The notes below the pieces were generated by a model, which ran no database searches, was not told the DNA's origin, and saw nothing but the letters and a program-made list of their open reading frames with translations. Below are positions 1 through 8,840 of a stretch of 41,770 bases of DNA, one piece after another. Source of the DNA: an uncultured Anaerobutyricum sp. (GTDB lineage: Bacteria; Bacillota; Clostridia; Lachnospirales; Lachnospiraceae); contig CAKREJ010000004.1 in the NCBI GenBank assembly GCA_934317185.1, positions 1 through 41,770 on the forward strand, given 5' to 3'. The position numbers and the translations under genes were made by a program. Position 1 is the stretch's first letter; each line of letters begins with the position of its first letter.

Positions 1-1763
1 GAATGTTCCAGAAATCTGCCAACAATACTTCTTACCTGAATATTCTCTGTTTTTCCTTTTACCCCCGGAATCAGACAACAGATTCCACGAATTACCATAT
101 CAATCTTTACGCCTGCCTGGGATGCCTCGATGAGCTTATCAATAATCTTTTTATCAGTAAGAGAATTCATTTTCAAGCCGATATATGCTTCCTTTCCTTC
201 TTTCGCATAAGAGATTTCCTCATCGATCATTGATAAAATTCTGTTCTGAAGACATCTTGGTGCAACAAGCAGATGCTCTACATTATCCACTGTCTCTTCC
301 ATAGAAAGTGCCTGGAATACTTTCGCTGCCTCCACCCCAATCTCTACATTGGCTGTCATAAGAGACAAATCTGTATACAGTCTTGCTGTCTTTTCATTAT
401 AATTTCCGGTTCCGATCTGTGTATAATATTCTACCTGTCCTTCAGACTTTCTTGTAACAAGGCATAACTTTGAATGTACTTTATAACCGTCTAATCCATA
501 AATCACACGACAGCCGGCATCTTCTAATCTTCTGGACCATTCAATATTATTTTCCTCATCAAATCTTGCTTTTAGCTCTACGAGAACAAGTACCTCTTTG
601 CCGTTTTCTGCTGCATCAATCAGATATTCTACAATTTTACTGTGCTTTGCAACACGATATAATGTCATCTTAATAGAAATAACATCTTTATCATTTGCAG
701 CTTCTCTTAAGAAATTAAGAAATGGTTTCATACTTTCATACGGATAAGAAAGTAATTTATCCTTTTCTTTAAGCTGTGGGAAAATAGATTCATCCTCTTT
801 AAACTGTGGGGATCTTTGTGGCATTCTTTTTTCGTAAAACAGCTCCGGAACTCTTCTTAACGTATCCTGAATTTCAAAAACAAAAGATAAGTCAAGTGGT
901 GACTGCACCTGAAATACATGCTCGGAATCTAACTCTAAGTAATCGCATAAAATATCTACAATCTCTCCGTCCATTTCTCTTGTGAGTTCTAAACGAACCG
1001 GTGCAAGCTTCTTTCTTCTTTTAATCAGTTCTGTCATAAAATCTCTGTAATCCAGATCTTCATCGTATAACGCATCTGCATCAATGTCTGCATTTCTCGT
1101 TACACGAATCAAAGATTTTGCTTTGATATTGTATCGTTTAAATACTTTGGGAATATAATGTAAGATTAATTCTTCTACCAGCATATAGGTTCCTGCTGTT
1201 GGCAATTCAACTAATCGCTTAAATCCTGTATTACTACATGGAATAATACCAAGCTTTTCCTTTCCACTCTTTGTCTGTAATACTACCACTGCATAAATTT
1301 CATTATTTTTCAAAAAAGGAAATGGCTGTCTCTTTCCTACGATTGTCGGAGAAATAACCGGTGCAATCTCACTCAAAAAATATCTTTCAAGATATTCGCT
1401 TTCTTTCTTTGAAATCTTTCGAAAGTCAACCATTCTGACTCCCTGATCCTCAAGCTGTCCCATAATTGTCTCATAAACCGCATCCTTCCTGCGATTTAAC
1501 TTCGTTACCTGATGAAGCACTGCCTGAATCTGCTCTTTTGCTGTCATTTTCGTTTTATTATCACGAATCTTTCCTCCAAGAAGCATCTGATCAATTAATG
1601 ATCCTACTCTTACTCGAAAAAACTCATCCAAATTACTCTGATAAATAGAAGCAAATGTCAGCCTTTCACATAGTGGCACCTTTTTATTTTCTGCCTCTTC
1701 TAATACTCTCTCATTAAACTTTAACCAGGATAATTCCCTGTTCATATATACCTGCTGACTCAT
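1..1763 (-). CDS. ppk: Polyphosphate kinase 1, C-terminal part missing at window edge
   Basis: Reversibly transfers the terminal phosphate of ATP to inorganic polyphosphate. The first 587 codons are visible, and the gene leaves the window at base 1 with roughly 100 codons missing. The N-terminal domain has the family signature (MNRELSWLKFNERV at residues 7-20, then SNLDEFFRVRVGSL). The phosphorylated catalytic histidine lies in KVHSKLC (His430), and the second active-site histidine is the last visible residue (FLEH, His587). The 157-residue spacing equals that of His435 and His592 in the E. coli enzyme. The start is set by GGAGGAAATTAG ten bases upstream of the ATG at 1763; an in-frame Met7 is possible. 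It lies downstream of yqeB, 160 bp away, with no obvious terminator between, so its own promoter is unclear. Confidence 0.96.
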   Translation of the reverse strand, partial: MSQQVYMNRELSWLKFNERVLEEAENKKVPLCERLTFASIYQSNLDEFFRVRVGSLIDQMLLGGKIRDNKTKMTAKEQIQAVLHQVTKLNRRKDAVYETIMGQLEDQGVRMVDFRKISKKESEYLERYFLSEIAPVISPTIVGKRQPFPFLKNNEIYAVVVLQTKSGKEKLGIIPCSNTGFKRLVELPTAGTYMLVEELILHYIPKVFKRYNIKAKSLIRVTRNADIDADALYDEDLDYRDFMTELIKRRKKLAPVRLELTREMDGEIVDILCDYLELDSEHVFQVQSPLDLSFVFEIQDTLRRVPELFYEKRMPQRSPQFKEDESIFPQLKEKDKLLSYPYESMKPFLNFLREAANDKDVISIKMTLYRVAKHSKIVEYLIDAAENGKEVLVLVELKARFDEENNIEWSRRLEDAGCRVIYGLDGYKVHSKLCLVTRKSEGQVEYYTQIGTGNYNEKTARLYTDLSLMTANVEIGVEAAKVFQALSMEETVDNVEHLLVAPRCLQNRILSMIDEEISYAKEGKEAYIGLKMNSLTDKKIIDKLIEASQAGVKIDMVIRGICCLIPGVKGKTENIQVRSIVGRFLEH

Positions 1764-1923
1764 TTACTAATTTCCTCCATAAAATTCTTATGTTCTTTCT
1801 TAATCTTTTCACAAAAGCAATTGTAAGAAAGACTCCTTAAGTACATTATATTTAATAACCAGGTTATATTAGCACAGGAAAGTAAAATCTGAGAAAGCAG
1901 TTCCGTAAAATGAAAGTAAAATA

Positions 1924-2736
1924 CTACTTTGATAAATGCAATATCGCTTCTAATATTCCTCCGGCAACGCACCTTGCTTTATCAGATATATGATAACAAT
2001 TCGCCTGTTCTTTTATTCGTGGGTCAACATCTGCAATTTTTAATCCTTTTTTTACCGGATATCCTTCCCGGATCATCCCTCGAAGAACTCCTCCAATCAC
2101 TGTTTTTACCGGGGTACCTTCTATATCTGCGATCATATCCCCTGCCTGTACTATTTCTCCTATCTGTTTTAAGATATGCAGCTTTCCTGTCGCCGGTGCG
2201 TGAATCACTCTTTCTTTCGCATACCCTGCGATCATCCCTGGAACTCCGGTATTTGGTGCAGCCTCTCCTTCATAGATGACTCTTCCAAGATTATGTCCCC
2301 GCTGCGTCTCTACAACGGCATCTACATCTTTTCCCGCACAAAATCCCGGACCGACTCCAATGACAACAGGTGCGTCTGTTATCTTTGTTCCAAGATTTTT
2401 CTTTGCTAAAATAGCATCAACTACAACAGGTGGACATAGTTCCTGTATGACCTCTCCCTGTTCATCAATCATTACCGGAATCTTCCCTTCTTCATAAATT
2501 AAAAAGGCTTCTTCTAATGAGCCTGCACACCTTGCCTTTACACCTTCTACTTCCACTTCTTTATCAAAAATCGCTTCGCAAAAGCTGATCGTACGTCGAA
2601 TGCAGCTTGGATTAGCAATTTCTAATACTAATACCGGAAATCTGCTCTGATATAATTTATAAATTGTACCTGTAGCAATATCTCCTCCTCCACGAACAAT
2701 AATTAAATTTTTCTTCCATTCTTCAAATGTATACAT
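1924..2736 (-). CDS. yqeB: YqeB, selenium-dependent molybdenum hydroxylase system protein (EF2563 family)
   Basis: 270 aa, the usual length of the YqeB/EF2563 family. This family occurs in genomes that have both selD and molybdenum hydroxylases and is thought to help mature hydroxylases carrying a labile selenium cofactor; its biochemical role is not settled. The N-terminus has a glycine-rich dinucleotide-like turn (VRGGGDIATGT, residues 14-24). The middle has GVGPGFCAGKDVD followed by an ETQRGH segment. The C-terminus has a conserved Cys-x-Ala-Gly-Gly. AGGAAG sits about five bases before the ATG. It diverges from yqeC across 223 bp and is separated by that gene from the xdh operon it presumably serves. 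No signal peptide or membrane segment is seen. Confidence 0.9.
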   Translation of the reverse strand: MYTFEEWKKNLIIVRGGGDIATGTIYKLYQSRFPVLVLEIANPSCIRRTISFCEAIFDKEVEVEGVKARCAGSLEEAFLIYEEGKIPVMIDEQGEVIQELCPPVVVDAILAKKNLGTKITDAPVVIGVGPGFCAGKDVDAVVETQRGHNLGRVIYEGEAAPNTGVPGMIAGYAKERVIHAPATGKLHILKQIGEIVQAGDMIADIEGTPVKTVIGGVLRGMIREGYPVKKGLKIADVDPRIKEQANCYHISDKARCVAGGILEAILHLSK

Positions 2737-2828
2737 TCATTCTTCCTCATTCTTTTAATTTTTTCCTAAACTTTCTATTCTGAATATTCCTGTGATATAA
2801 TTATCATAATAGGGATCACCCCATATAA

Positions 2829-2857
2829 ACTATACTATTGCAGGGTTTTAAGGTCAA
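2829..2857 (-). promoter_or_regulatory. Sigma-A type promoter of yqeB
   Basis: On the minus strand TTGACC (2852-2857) and TATAGT (2829-2834) are separated by exactly 17 bases, about 93 bp upstream of the yqeB start. The remaining 90-base leader shows no riboswitch that I recognise. Confidence 0.65.
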
Positions 2858-2959
2858 ATATTTAATAACGGGCACTCGCATTTCTATTATACGAATTGAT
2901 TATCAAATAAAACTCCTGCTAAAAATATCACTACATTTTAAGTTTAAGGAGTTTTCATT

Positions 2960-3775
2960 TTGAACAAATATTTTTTTAATAACAACCTTTCCTCTTTTCT
3001 TGGTATCAGTGATAGCCGTATTATTACTTTTGTCGGGGGCGGGGGCAAAACTTCCCTTATGAATACTCTTGGAAAAGAGTTTGCTTCACAGGGAATTCCA
3101 ACGCTTCTTACTACTACAACTCACATTATGAAACCGGACTTTCTTCCTGATGAAGCTTATATTGAAGAAGAGAATTTTAAACAATTAACAGATACTTTTA
3201 CTTCTTTAAGAAAGAAAAAAATACCCCTTGCTGCTTTAGGGCTGCCTCATCAAATGATAAATAACCGTTTAAAATGGAGAAGTCCCTCTGTAGATTTTTG
3301 CAAAAAAGTCGCTGCATTTTCTTCACAAGATTCTGATCTTCCTTTACGAATTTTATGCGAAGGCGATGGTTCAAAGCGACTTCCTGTTAAAATACCAAAA
3401 GAAGGAGAACCTGTCCTTTTCCCTAAAACTGATACGGTTATTGGTGTGATCGGACTTTCCTGTCTTGGCAAACCGATAAAAGAAATACTTTTTCGTCATG
3501 CACTACTTAAAGAAATACTACCTACAGACAATATCCTCTCAGAAATATTATTTCATTCAAACTACATTACTACGGATTTTCTATACTGGCTTTGCCTTTC
3601 TGAAAAAGGTCTCCGTAAAAATACTATATTACGAAACTTCTGCATTATTTTAAATCAGGCTGATATTTTAGATTCTAAAATGCTTGCATCTGTAATTGCA
3701 TTAAGAAACAGTATAAGAGAGCAGGGCATCTGCTGCCATATCGTTTCACAAAAATATGGCTATATTATTATTTAA
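2960..3775 (+). CDS. yqeC: YqeC, putative selenium-dependent hydroxylase accessory protein
   Basis: 271 aa. The N-terminal P-loop-like segment FVGGGGKTS (residues 24-32) followed by TTTTHI (48-53) is typical of the YqeC family, which co-occurs with YqeB, SelD and molybdenum hydroxylases. It probably binds nucleotide; the exact function is unknown. Further family-like segments are CEGDGSKRLPVK (about 134-145) and GVIGLSCLGKPI (about 162-173). The start codon is TTG: AAGGAG at 2946-2951 lies eight bases upstream and no ATG fits. It is the only backbone gene in the left 15 kb on the plus strand, transcribed away from yqeB and converging on xpt. Confidence 0.87.
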   Translation: MNKYFFNNNLSSFLGISDSRIITFVGGGGKTSLMNTLGKEFASQGIPTLLTTTTHIMKPDFLPDEAYIEEENFKQLTDTFTSLRKKKIPLAALGLPHQMINNRLKWRSPSVDFCKKVAAFSSQDSDLPLRILCEGDGSKRLPVKIPKEGEPVLFPKTDTVIGVIGLSCLGKPIKEILFRHALLKEILPTDNILSEILFHSNYITTDFLYWLCLSEKGLRKNTILRNFCIILNQADILDSKMLASVIALRNSIREQGICCHIVSQKYGYIII

Positions 3776-3812
3776 TTGTCTTTAATTTGTAAAAAATAAA
3801 TACTATAAAAAC

Positions 3813-3898
3813 AAAATACTCCCTGTTTGTGACCTCGTGCGAATCTTTTTACAAACATCCAACACGCAATATCTAAAATCACAAACAGGGAGTATTTT
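3813..3898. terminator. Large inverted repeat between convergent yqeC and xpt, likely bidirectional terminator
   Basis: A perfect 20-bp inverted repeat has arms at 3813-3832 and 3879-3898 around a 46-base loop. The arms carry ACTCCCTGTTTGTGA and its complement, flanked by A/T tracts on both sides, so either RNA ends its hairpin in a T-rich run. It lies between the ends of two convergent genes, which fits a shared terminator. The loop is unusually long for a simple terminator. Confidence 0.65.
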
Positions 3899-3926
3899 AA
3901 TTCCCATTCATCCTGAAATAATTATA

Positions 3927-4544
3927 TTACAAAAGATCTTTTTCATCTACACCTTCTAATACTGGGGCATCCTCAGGTAAAAATTCTATCACATCTTTAT
4001 CAAGGCGACCAACTCTTGCCTGAGAGTAAACATAATATCCTTCATCTTCTAATCTTTTTCTTCCTTTCTGGAAAGACTTTTCAATTAAAATTCCAATACC
4101 AGCTAAATCTGCTCCGGATTCTTTTATGAGGCGGCTGGCTCCCATTGCTGCTTCTCCATTGGCCAGGAAATCATCAATCAATAAAACTTTATCTGAAGGA
4201 TTGATGTAATCCTGATATAATGTTAATTCATAGCTCGTTCCTTTTGTAAAGGATGTAACTCTTGTCTGATATACCTTTCCATTTAAAATCTTGGAAGTCT
4301 GTTTTTTCAAAATAACCATAGGAACATCAAGGTATTTCGCTGCCATTAAAGCCGGAGCAATTCCTGAACTCTCAATCGTAAATACTTTCGTAATTCCGTA
4401 ATCTTTAAAATGCTCTGCAAAATCCTTTCCAAGTGACTCCATAAATTCAGAGTCTACCTGATGATTTATAAAACTATCTACTTTTAAGACAGTTTTTCCT
4501 AATGCTTTTCCATCTTTTTTAATTCTTTCTTCCAATAATTTCAC
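3927..4544 (-). CDS. xpt: Xanthine phosphoribosyltransferase
   Basis: Salvages xanthine (and more weakly guanine) with PRPP to give XMP. About 205 aa, close to B. subtilis Xpt. Family features are [12 protein letters not shown] near the N-terminus, [16 protein letters not shown], and the PRPP-binding motif [14 protein letters not shown] (about residues 120-133). I chose the GTG at 4544 over an in-frame GTG at 4553: the upstream gene's TGA lies within TGAGGTG, which gives an AGGTG site six bases before 4544, and the resulting N-terminus ([12 protein letters not shown]) matches the family. It is the last gene of the xdhBCA-mocA operon rather than lying behind its own purine riboswitch. Confidence 0.95.
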   Translation of the reverse strand: MKLLEERIKKDGKALGKTVLKVDSFINHQVDSEFMESLGKDFAEHFKDYGITKVFTIESSGIAPALMAAKYLDVPMVILKKQTSKILNGKVYQTRVTSFTKGTSYELTLYQDYINPSDKVLLIDDFLANGEAAMGASRLIKESGADLAGIGILIEKSFQKGRKRLEDEGYYVYSQARVGRLDKDVIEFLPEDAPVLEGVDEKDLL

Positions 4545-4554
4545 TTTTTTCACC

Positions 4555-5172
4555 TCATATTATGTTTTTTTCCAGATTTATTTTATCCTCTTTGTAATCC
4601 ATATCAGATAACTCTTGCTCCGTAACATAAACTTTATATACCATTTCCGGATGTTTTTTTATAATCTGCTTTCCTCCCTTATCCCCTTCCAATGCCATCA
4701 ACTCTTCAAATAGCGTTTTCGGAAATATGACAGGGTTGCCTTCTCTCTTCTTTGTTACACACATATGGATTCCTTCCGGATTTCTGTAAAAGCTTTCTAA
4801 AAGCTTATTCAGGCTTTGTTTTTGTAATAATGGCTGGTCACAGACCATGAAACAGCAGCCAGCATACTTTTCATAATCTTTTGATTGCTTCAGATATTGT
4901 ATTCCTAAATGTATGGATTCAGAAATTCCTCGTTCCGGATATGCATTCCAGATAATATGCAATGCAGGAGCTTTCTCCTTTACATATCGTACGATCGGTT
5001 CATATCGGGTTGCAATAATTTTCATTTCTGCCTCGCAGGAAGCAACTAAATCTACAGCATAAGTAAAAAGCGGTTTATCTAAAAATAATTCCAACAGTTT
5101 ATTCGAGCCATATCTTTTACTGTAGCCCGAAGCCATTATTACGACAGCTATCTTTTGTGTATTACACTTCAT
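4555..5172 (-). CDS. mocA: MocA-like molybdenum cofactor cytidylyltransferase/NTP transferase
   Basis: 205 aa nucleotidyltransferase of the MobA/MocA fold. In E. coli MocA adds CMP to Mo-molybdopterin to make MCD, the cofactor form used by xanthine-dehydrogenase-type enzymes. The signature loop is [13 protein letters not shown] (residues 13-25), a variant of LAAGxSxRMGxxK with Leu to Met and Ala to Ser. The metal-binding CDQPLL is at 111-116, then GNPVIFP (145-151) and GDKGGKQ (163-169). It starts four bases after the xdhA stop with only a weak AGAAG site, which suggests translational coupling. The position inside the hydroxylase operon supports the Mo-cofactor assignment over other NTP transferases. 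Confidence 0.85.
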   Translation of the reverse strand: MKCNTQKIAVVIMASGYSKRYGSNKLLELFLDKPLFTYAVDLVASCEAEMKIIATRYEPIVRYVKEKAPALHIIWNAYPERGISESIHLGIQYLKQSKDYEKYAGCCFMVCDQPLLQKQSLNKLLESFYRNPEGIHMCVTKKREGNPVIFPKTLFEELMALEGDKGGKQIIKKHPEMVYKVYVTEQELSDMDYKEDKINLEKNII

Positions 5173-5176
5173 TATT

Positions 5177-7471
5177 TTATATTTCTTCTTTTTCTAAAAG
5201 TCCCATCATAACCTGCTCTGCTGTAATCGGCAATGTTCTGAAACGAAGTCCTGTTGCATTATACACTGCATCTGCGATTGCCGGTGCCGGTGTATTGATT
5301 ACAATCTCTCCAATGGACTTTGCCCCATATGGTCCGGTTTGTTCATAGCTGCTCTCAAATTCTACTTTGATGTTACCCATATCAAGTCGTGTAGGAATCT
5401 TATAGGACATAAAGTTTCGATTCTTCATCTTTCCTTCGTCTGTATATTGTACATCTTCATAAAGAGTCATTCCCATTCCCTGTACAATACCACCTTCTGT
5501 CTGTATCCGTGCCAGGTTTGTGTTGATAACTGTTCCGCAATCAACTGTTGCCACATAATTAATCGGAGTAATCTTTCCTGTTTCTAAGTCCACTTCAATC
5601 TCTGCAGCTCCTGCCATAAATGGTGGCGGGGAAACCGGAGAAGTATGAGACTCTGTCACTTCGATTATTCGTCCCTTTCCTGCTTCTAAAGTTGTGATCA
5701 GATCAGATAATGCCATGCTATGTTCTGGATTATCATTCTCACTGATCGTCTCTCCATCAAAATCTACTTCTCCCGGATTCAATCCCATAATAGCTGCTGC
5801 TTCCTCGCAGATTCTCTTTCTCATGGATTCACAGGCCTTTACGACTGCCCCACCGGTAACATAAGTTGTACTTGAAGCATAAGAACCACTATCGTATGGG
5901 GACTGATCAGTATCTACTCCTCGAACGATGATATTATCTATATCACAGCCAAGACCATCTGCTGCCATCTGTGCAAGAATCGTATCACATCCGGTTCCCA
6001 TATCGGAACATCCGATCATTAGAGTATAAAAACCATCATCATTCAACTTAAGCTGAACAGAGCCTACATCAAGACCACCAATACCTGACCCCTGCATTGC
6101 CATAGCCATTCCTACGGAACGAACCGTATGTGGTCCCGTCTTCACATATGGATACTTTTCATCCCATCCAATCATTTCTTTTACTTTTGCAACACACTTA
6201 TCAAGATTACAGGAGTTTGTTATCTCTCCAAAATAATTCGTTAAGACATCACCTTCCCGTACCATATTCAGTTCACGAATCTTAACCGGATCCATATTTA
6301 ACTCATGTGCCAGTTCATTCACTGCAGATTCTACCGCAAAAATTCCCTGCGTTGCCCCGTAACCACGATACGCTCCGGCAGACAATACATTTGTGTAAAC
6401 AACTTCAGTCTTAAAACGGAAAGCTTCCATATTATATAACGATAATGACTTGGTACCTGATAAATCTACTGTTGTCGGACCATGTTCTCCAAATGCACCG
6501 GTATTAGAAAGCGTCGCTAAATCGATTCCCCGGATTCTTCCGTTCTTATCTGCTCCTAATCGTACATGTACCTGCATCTCATGTCTTGGTGAACCATGAA
6601 TAAAACATTCTTCTCTTGTAAATACTATTTTAGCCGGCTTTCCTGTTTTATAAGTTACAAATGCCGGATAAATTTCTACAACTGCTGTCTGCTTTGCACC
6701 AAATCCTCCACCGATTCGTGGTTTTACTACTCTAACCTTTGACTTTGGAATATTTAACCCTCTGGCAATGATTCTTCTTGCATGAAATGGAATCTGTGTA
6801 GAAGATATTACCTTAATCCTTCCGTAAATATCAATAGAAGTAAAGGCACAAAATACTTCCATCATCGCCTGACTCACTGCCTTTGTATGATAGGTTTTGT
6901 CAATAATATACTCACATTCTGAGAGTACTTTATCAATATCGCCGTTGCCTCTGCACTGGGAAGCACAGATATTCCTCTTTACATCGTTACCAATATCGCT
7001 TTTTACAACATAATTATCTTCAGGATGTATAATAATTGGATTATCAATCGCTTTTGTAAAATCAAGAATTGGTTCTAATACTTTATATTTTACTTTAATT
7101 CTTTTCATTGCCTGATTTACACAGTTCTCATCTTTTCCGGCAATAATCGCAACCGGATCACCATTATATCTAATATGCTGATCAAGAATCAATCTGTCAT
7201 CCGGACTTGGTTCCGGAAAGGTCTGTCCCGCCTGTGTATATCTATTCTCTGGCACATCTTTATAGGTAAAAACTGCCTCGATTCCGGGAACTTTCAATGC
7301 TGCATCTACAGAAATCTCCTCAATCCAGGCATGAGCATGAGGACTTCTAAGTAACTTTACCACCAGACAATCGGATGGTGCAAGGTCATCTGTATAAACC
7401 GGACGACCGGAAAGAAGTGCCTGTGCGTCTTTCTTTACGATTCCTTTATTTACAAATCTGGTATTTTCCAT
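5177..7471 (-). CDS. xdhA: Xanthine dehydrogenase-type molybdopterin-binding subunit
   Basis: Large catalytic subunit of a three-part molybdenum hydroxylase, probably acting on xanthine or another purine. 764 aa from the ATG at 7471, which has GGAGG twelve bases upstream and follows the xdhC stop by eight bases. A longer in-frame start at 7540 would overlap xdhC and adds non-homologous residues. Molybdopterin contacts are visible: RIGGGFGAKQ (about 252-261), GAYRGYG (366-372), and near the C-terminus GPYGAKSIGE, whose Glu722 corresponds to the catalytic base of the family. The yqeB/yqeC genes nearby suggest a selenium-dependent enzyme. Substrate specificity cannot be read from the sequence; nicotinate or purine hydroxylase is possible. 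Confidence 0.92.
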   Translation of the reverse strand: MENTRFVNKGIVKKDAQALLSGRPVYTDDLAPSDCLVVKLLRSPHAHAWIEEISVDAALKVPGIEAVFTYKDVPENRYTQAGQTFPEPSPDDRLILDQHIRYNGDPVAIIAGKDENCVNQAMKRIKVKYKVLEPILDFTKAIDNPIIIHPEDNYVVKSDIGNDVKRNICASQCRGNGDIDKVLSECEYIIDKTYHTKAVSQAMMEVFCAFTSIDIYGRIKVISSTQIPFHARRIIARGLNIPKSKVRVVKPRIGGGFGAKQTAVVEIYPAFVTYKTGKPAKIVFTREECFIHGSPRHEMQVHVRLGADKNGRIRGIDLATLSNTGAFGEHGPTTVDLSGTKSLSLYNMEAFRFKTEVVYTNVLSAGAYRGYGATQGIFAVESAVNELAHELNMDPVKIRELNMVREGDVLTNYFGEITNSCNLDKCVAKVKEMIGWDEKYPYVKTGPHTVRSVGMAMAMQGSGIGGLDVGSVQLKLNDDGFYTLMIGCSDMGTGCDTILAQMAADGLGCDIDNIIVRGVDTDQSPYDSGSYASSTTYVTGGAVVKACESMRKRICEEAAAIMGLNPGEVDFDGETISENDNPEHSMALSDLITTLEAGKGRIIEVTESHTSPVSPPPFMAGAAEIEVDLETGKITPINYVATVDCGTVINTNLARIQTEGGIVQGMGMTLYEDVQYTDEGKMKNRNFMSYKIPTRLDMGNIKVEFESSYEQTGPYGAKSIGEIVINTPAPAIADAVYNATGLRFRTLPITAEQVMMGLLEKEEI

Positions 7472-7479
7472 CTTTTGTA

Positions 7480-7932
7480 CTATTCCTCCACTCCAAAATA
7501 TTTTGCAAGGGCACGATATTGTCCCTGATATCCTGTACATCTACATAAATTACCTGCCAGATATTCCTTTACCTGCTGCATTGTCGGGTTAGGAATTTCT
7601 CTTTTTAATGCCAGTACATTCATTATCATCCCCGGACTGCAGTATCCGCACTGATCTGCCCCCTCATTCGCAAGATAATCTGAAAATTCGGCAGCTTCCT
7701 TCTGTACCCCTTCTAACGTAGTAATCTTATGGCCTGCTGCTCTCATTGCAGGAATACTACAGGAAAGGACTGGCTTCCCATCCATCCACACAGTACAAAG
7801 TCCACAGTTTCCTGTATCACAACCTCTTTTCATACTTTTATATCCCTGTTCTCTTAGAAAGTCTAAAAGCATCTGATCTGGGGCTGTCTCTGCCTGAATC
7901 TTCTTTTCATTTATAAATAACTCTATCATCAT
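7480..7932 (-). CDS. xdhC: Xanthine dehydrogenase 2Fe-2S subunit
   Basis: 150 aa, small electron-transfer subunit with two [2Fe-2S] clusters. The plant-type ferredoxin cluster ligands are Cys38, Cys43, Cys46 and Cys58 (GCDTGNCGLC...SC). The second cluster ligands are Cys95, Cys98, Cys130 and Cys132 (CGYC...CRC). It carries electrons from the molybdenum site to the FAD subunit. GGAGGAATAGACAG precedes two adjacent ATG codons, of which the first (7932) is taken. It starts four bases after xdhB ends and ends eight bases before xdhA, so the three subunits are clearly co-translated. Confidence 0.95.
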   Translation of the reverse strand: MMIELFINEKKIQAETAPDQMLLDFLREQGYKSMKRGCDTGNCGLCTVWMDGKPVLSCSIPAMRAAGHKITTLEGVQKEAAEFSDYLANEGADQCGYCSPGMIMNVLALKREIPNPTMQQVKEYLAGNLCRCTGYQGQYRALAKYFGVEE

Positions 7933-7936
7933 CTGT

Positions 7937-8722
7937 CTATTCCTCCGTAAGCCGGGAAATACAACGGCTAATCAATACTTTTGACAACTGCTTCCTATAC
8001 TGCTCACTTCCCCGTATATTGCTTCCATACTGAAGTTTATCGATCACTCTTTTTGCATATGCTTCCACATCTTCTTTTGATAAAGTATCTGCTAACTTCT
8101 CATCAATTACTACTTCTGCATGCTTAGGTCTTGCTCCAAGAACCGTCTCAAAATGATCCCCTGTCTTCGCTACCGCACAGGTAATCGTCGGGAAATCTGT
8201 CTCTGTCATTCGAAAGCTCTCGTATGCCGTTTTTCTGCCATCTTTTTTCACATAAATATGTGTTAAAATATCATTGTCTGTTGGCATATAAATAAATTCT
8301 CTTAAAGGAACTTCTCCTTTTTTATAAAGAATAACCTGTGTATCACAAGCCAGAAATGCAGTTAAAACATCCGAAAATCCCAATTTCGGGAAAATACTTC
8401 CTCCAACCGTTGCACAATTTCTAAATTGCACTCCTACGATATGACGAACCGCTTCTCTGAATAAGTCCTGAAATTCTGTATTTAATCCTTCGTGCGTTTC
8501 AATATCATGTAACGTTGCCATACATCCGATTCGAAATCCGTTCGCATCTTCTTCTATTTTATCTAATCCAAGTCCGGACAGATCAATTGCATTCAAAATA
8601 TTTCTGTTCCCCATCTTCAGCCACAGATTTCCACCAATGATAATATTATTTCTTCCTTTTTGGTTCAGTTCCCACGCTTGTTCGAGAGACTCTGCCATAA
8701 TATAATTTCTTATTGTGTGCAC
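7937..8722 (-). CDS. xdhB: Xanthine dehydrogenase FAD-binding subunit
   Basis: 261 aa, a little shorter than typical FAD subunits of about 290 aa. It passes electrons to NAD+ or another acceptor. The FAD-binding segments of the CO-dehydrogenase-flavoprotein-like family are present: IIIGGNLWL (27-35) and NCATVGGSIFPKLGFSDV (about 102-119). The start is a GTG (8722) with AGGAGAG five to six bases upstream; the next ATG, Met9, would cut into the conserved N-terminus. First gene of the xdhB-xdhC-xdhA-mocA-xpt operon. The 118-bp upstream gap has a small AT hairpin at 8757-8773 but no purine riboswitch that I recognise. Confidence 0.92.
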   Translation of the reverse strand: MHTIRNYIMAESLEQAWELNQKGRNNIIIGGNLWLKMGNRNILNAIDLSGLGLDKIEEDANGFRIGCMATLHDIETHEGLNTEFQDLFREAVRHIVGVQFRNCATVGGSIFPKLGFSDVLTAFLACDTQVILYKKGEVPLREFIYMPTDNDILTHIYVKKDGRKTAYESFRMTETDFPTITCAVAKTGDHFETVLGARPKHAEVVIDEKLADTLSKEDVEAYAKRVIDKLQYGSNIRGSEQYRKQLSKVLISRCISRLTEE

Positions 8723-8840
8723 CCTAACTCTCCTTTATATTTAATTGCCTGCCTACAAGAAAAATGTTTTCTTACAGAATTATGCGTTAATTAATTATTA
8801 TACATGAAAATCTTTATATTTTCCATACCTCAATGAAATC

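Noticed and set aside
1929..2497. Plus-strand frames opposite yqeB
   Set aside because: Antisense shadows of a well supported gene, without ribosome sites or family resemblance.
8723..8840. Purine or molybdenum-cofactor riboswitch before xdhB
   Set aside because: Only a small A/T hairpin (8757-8773) is present; neither aptamer core is recognisable.
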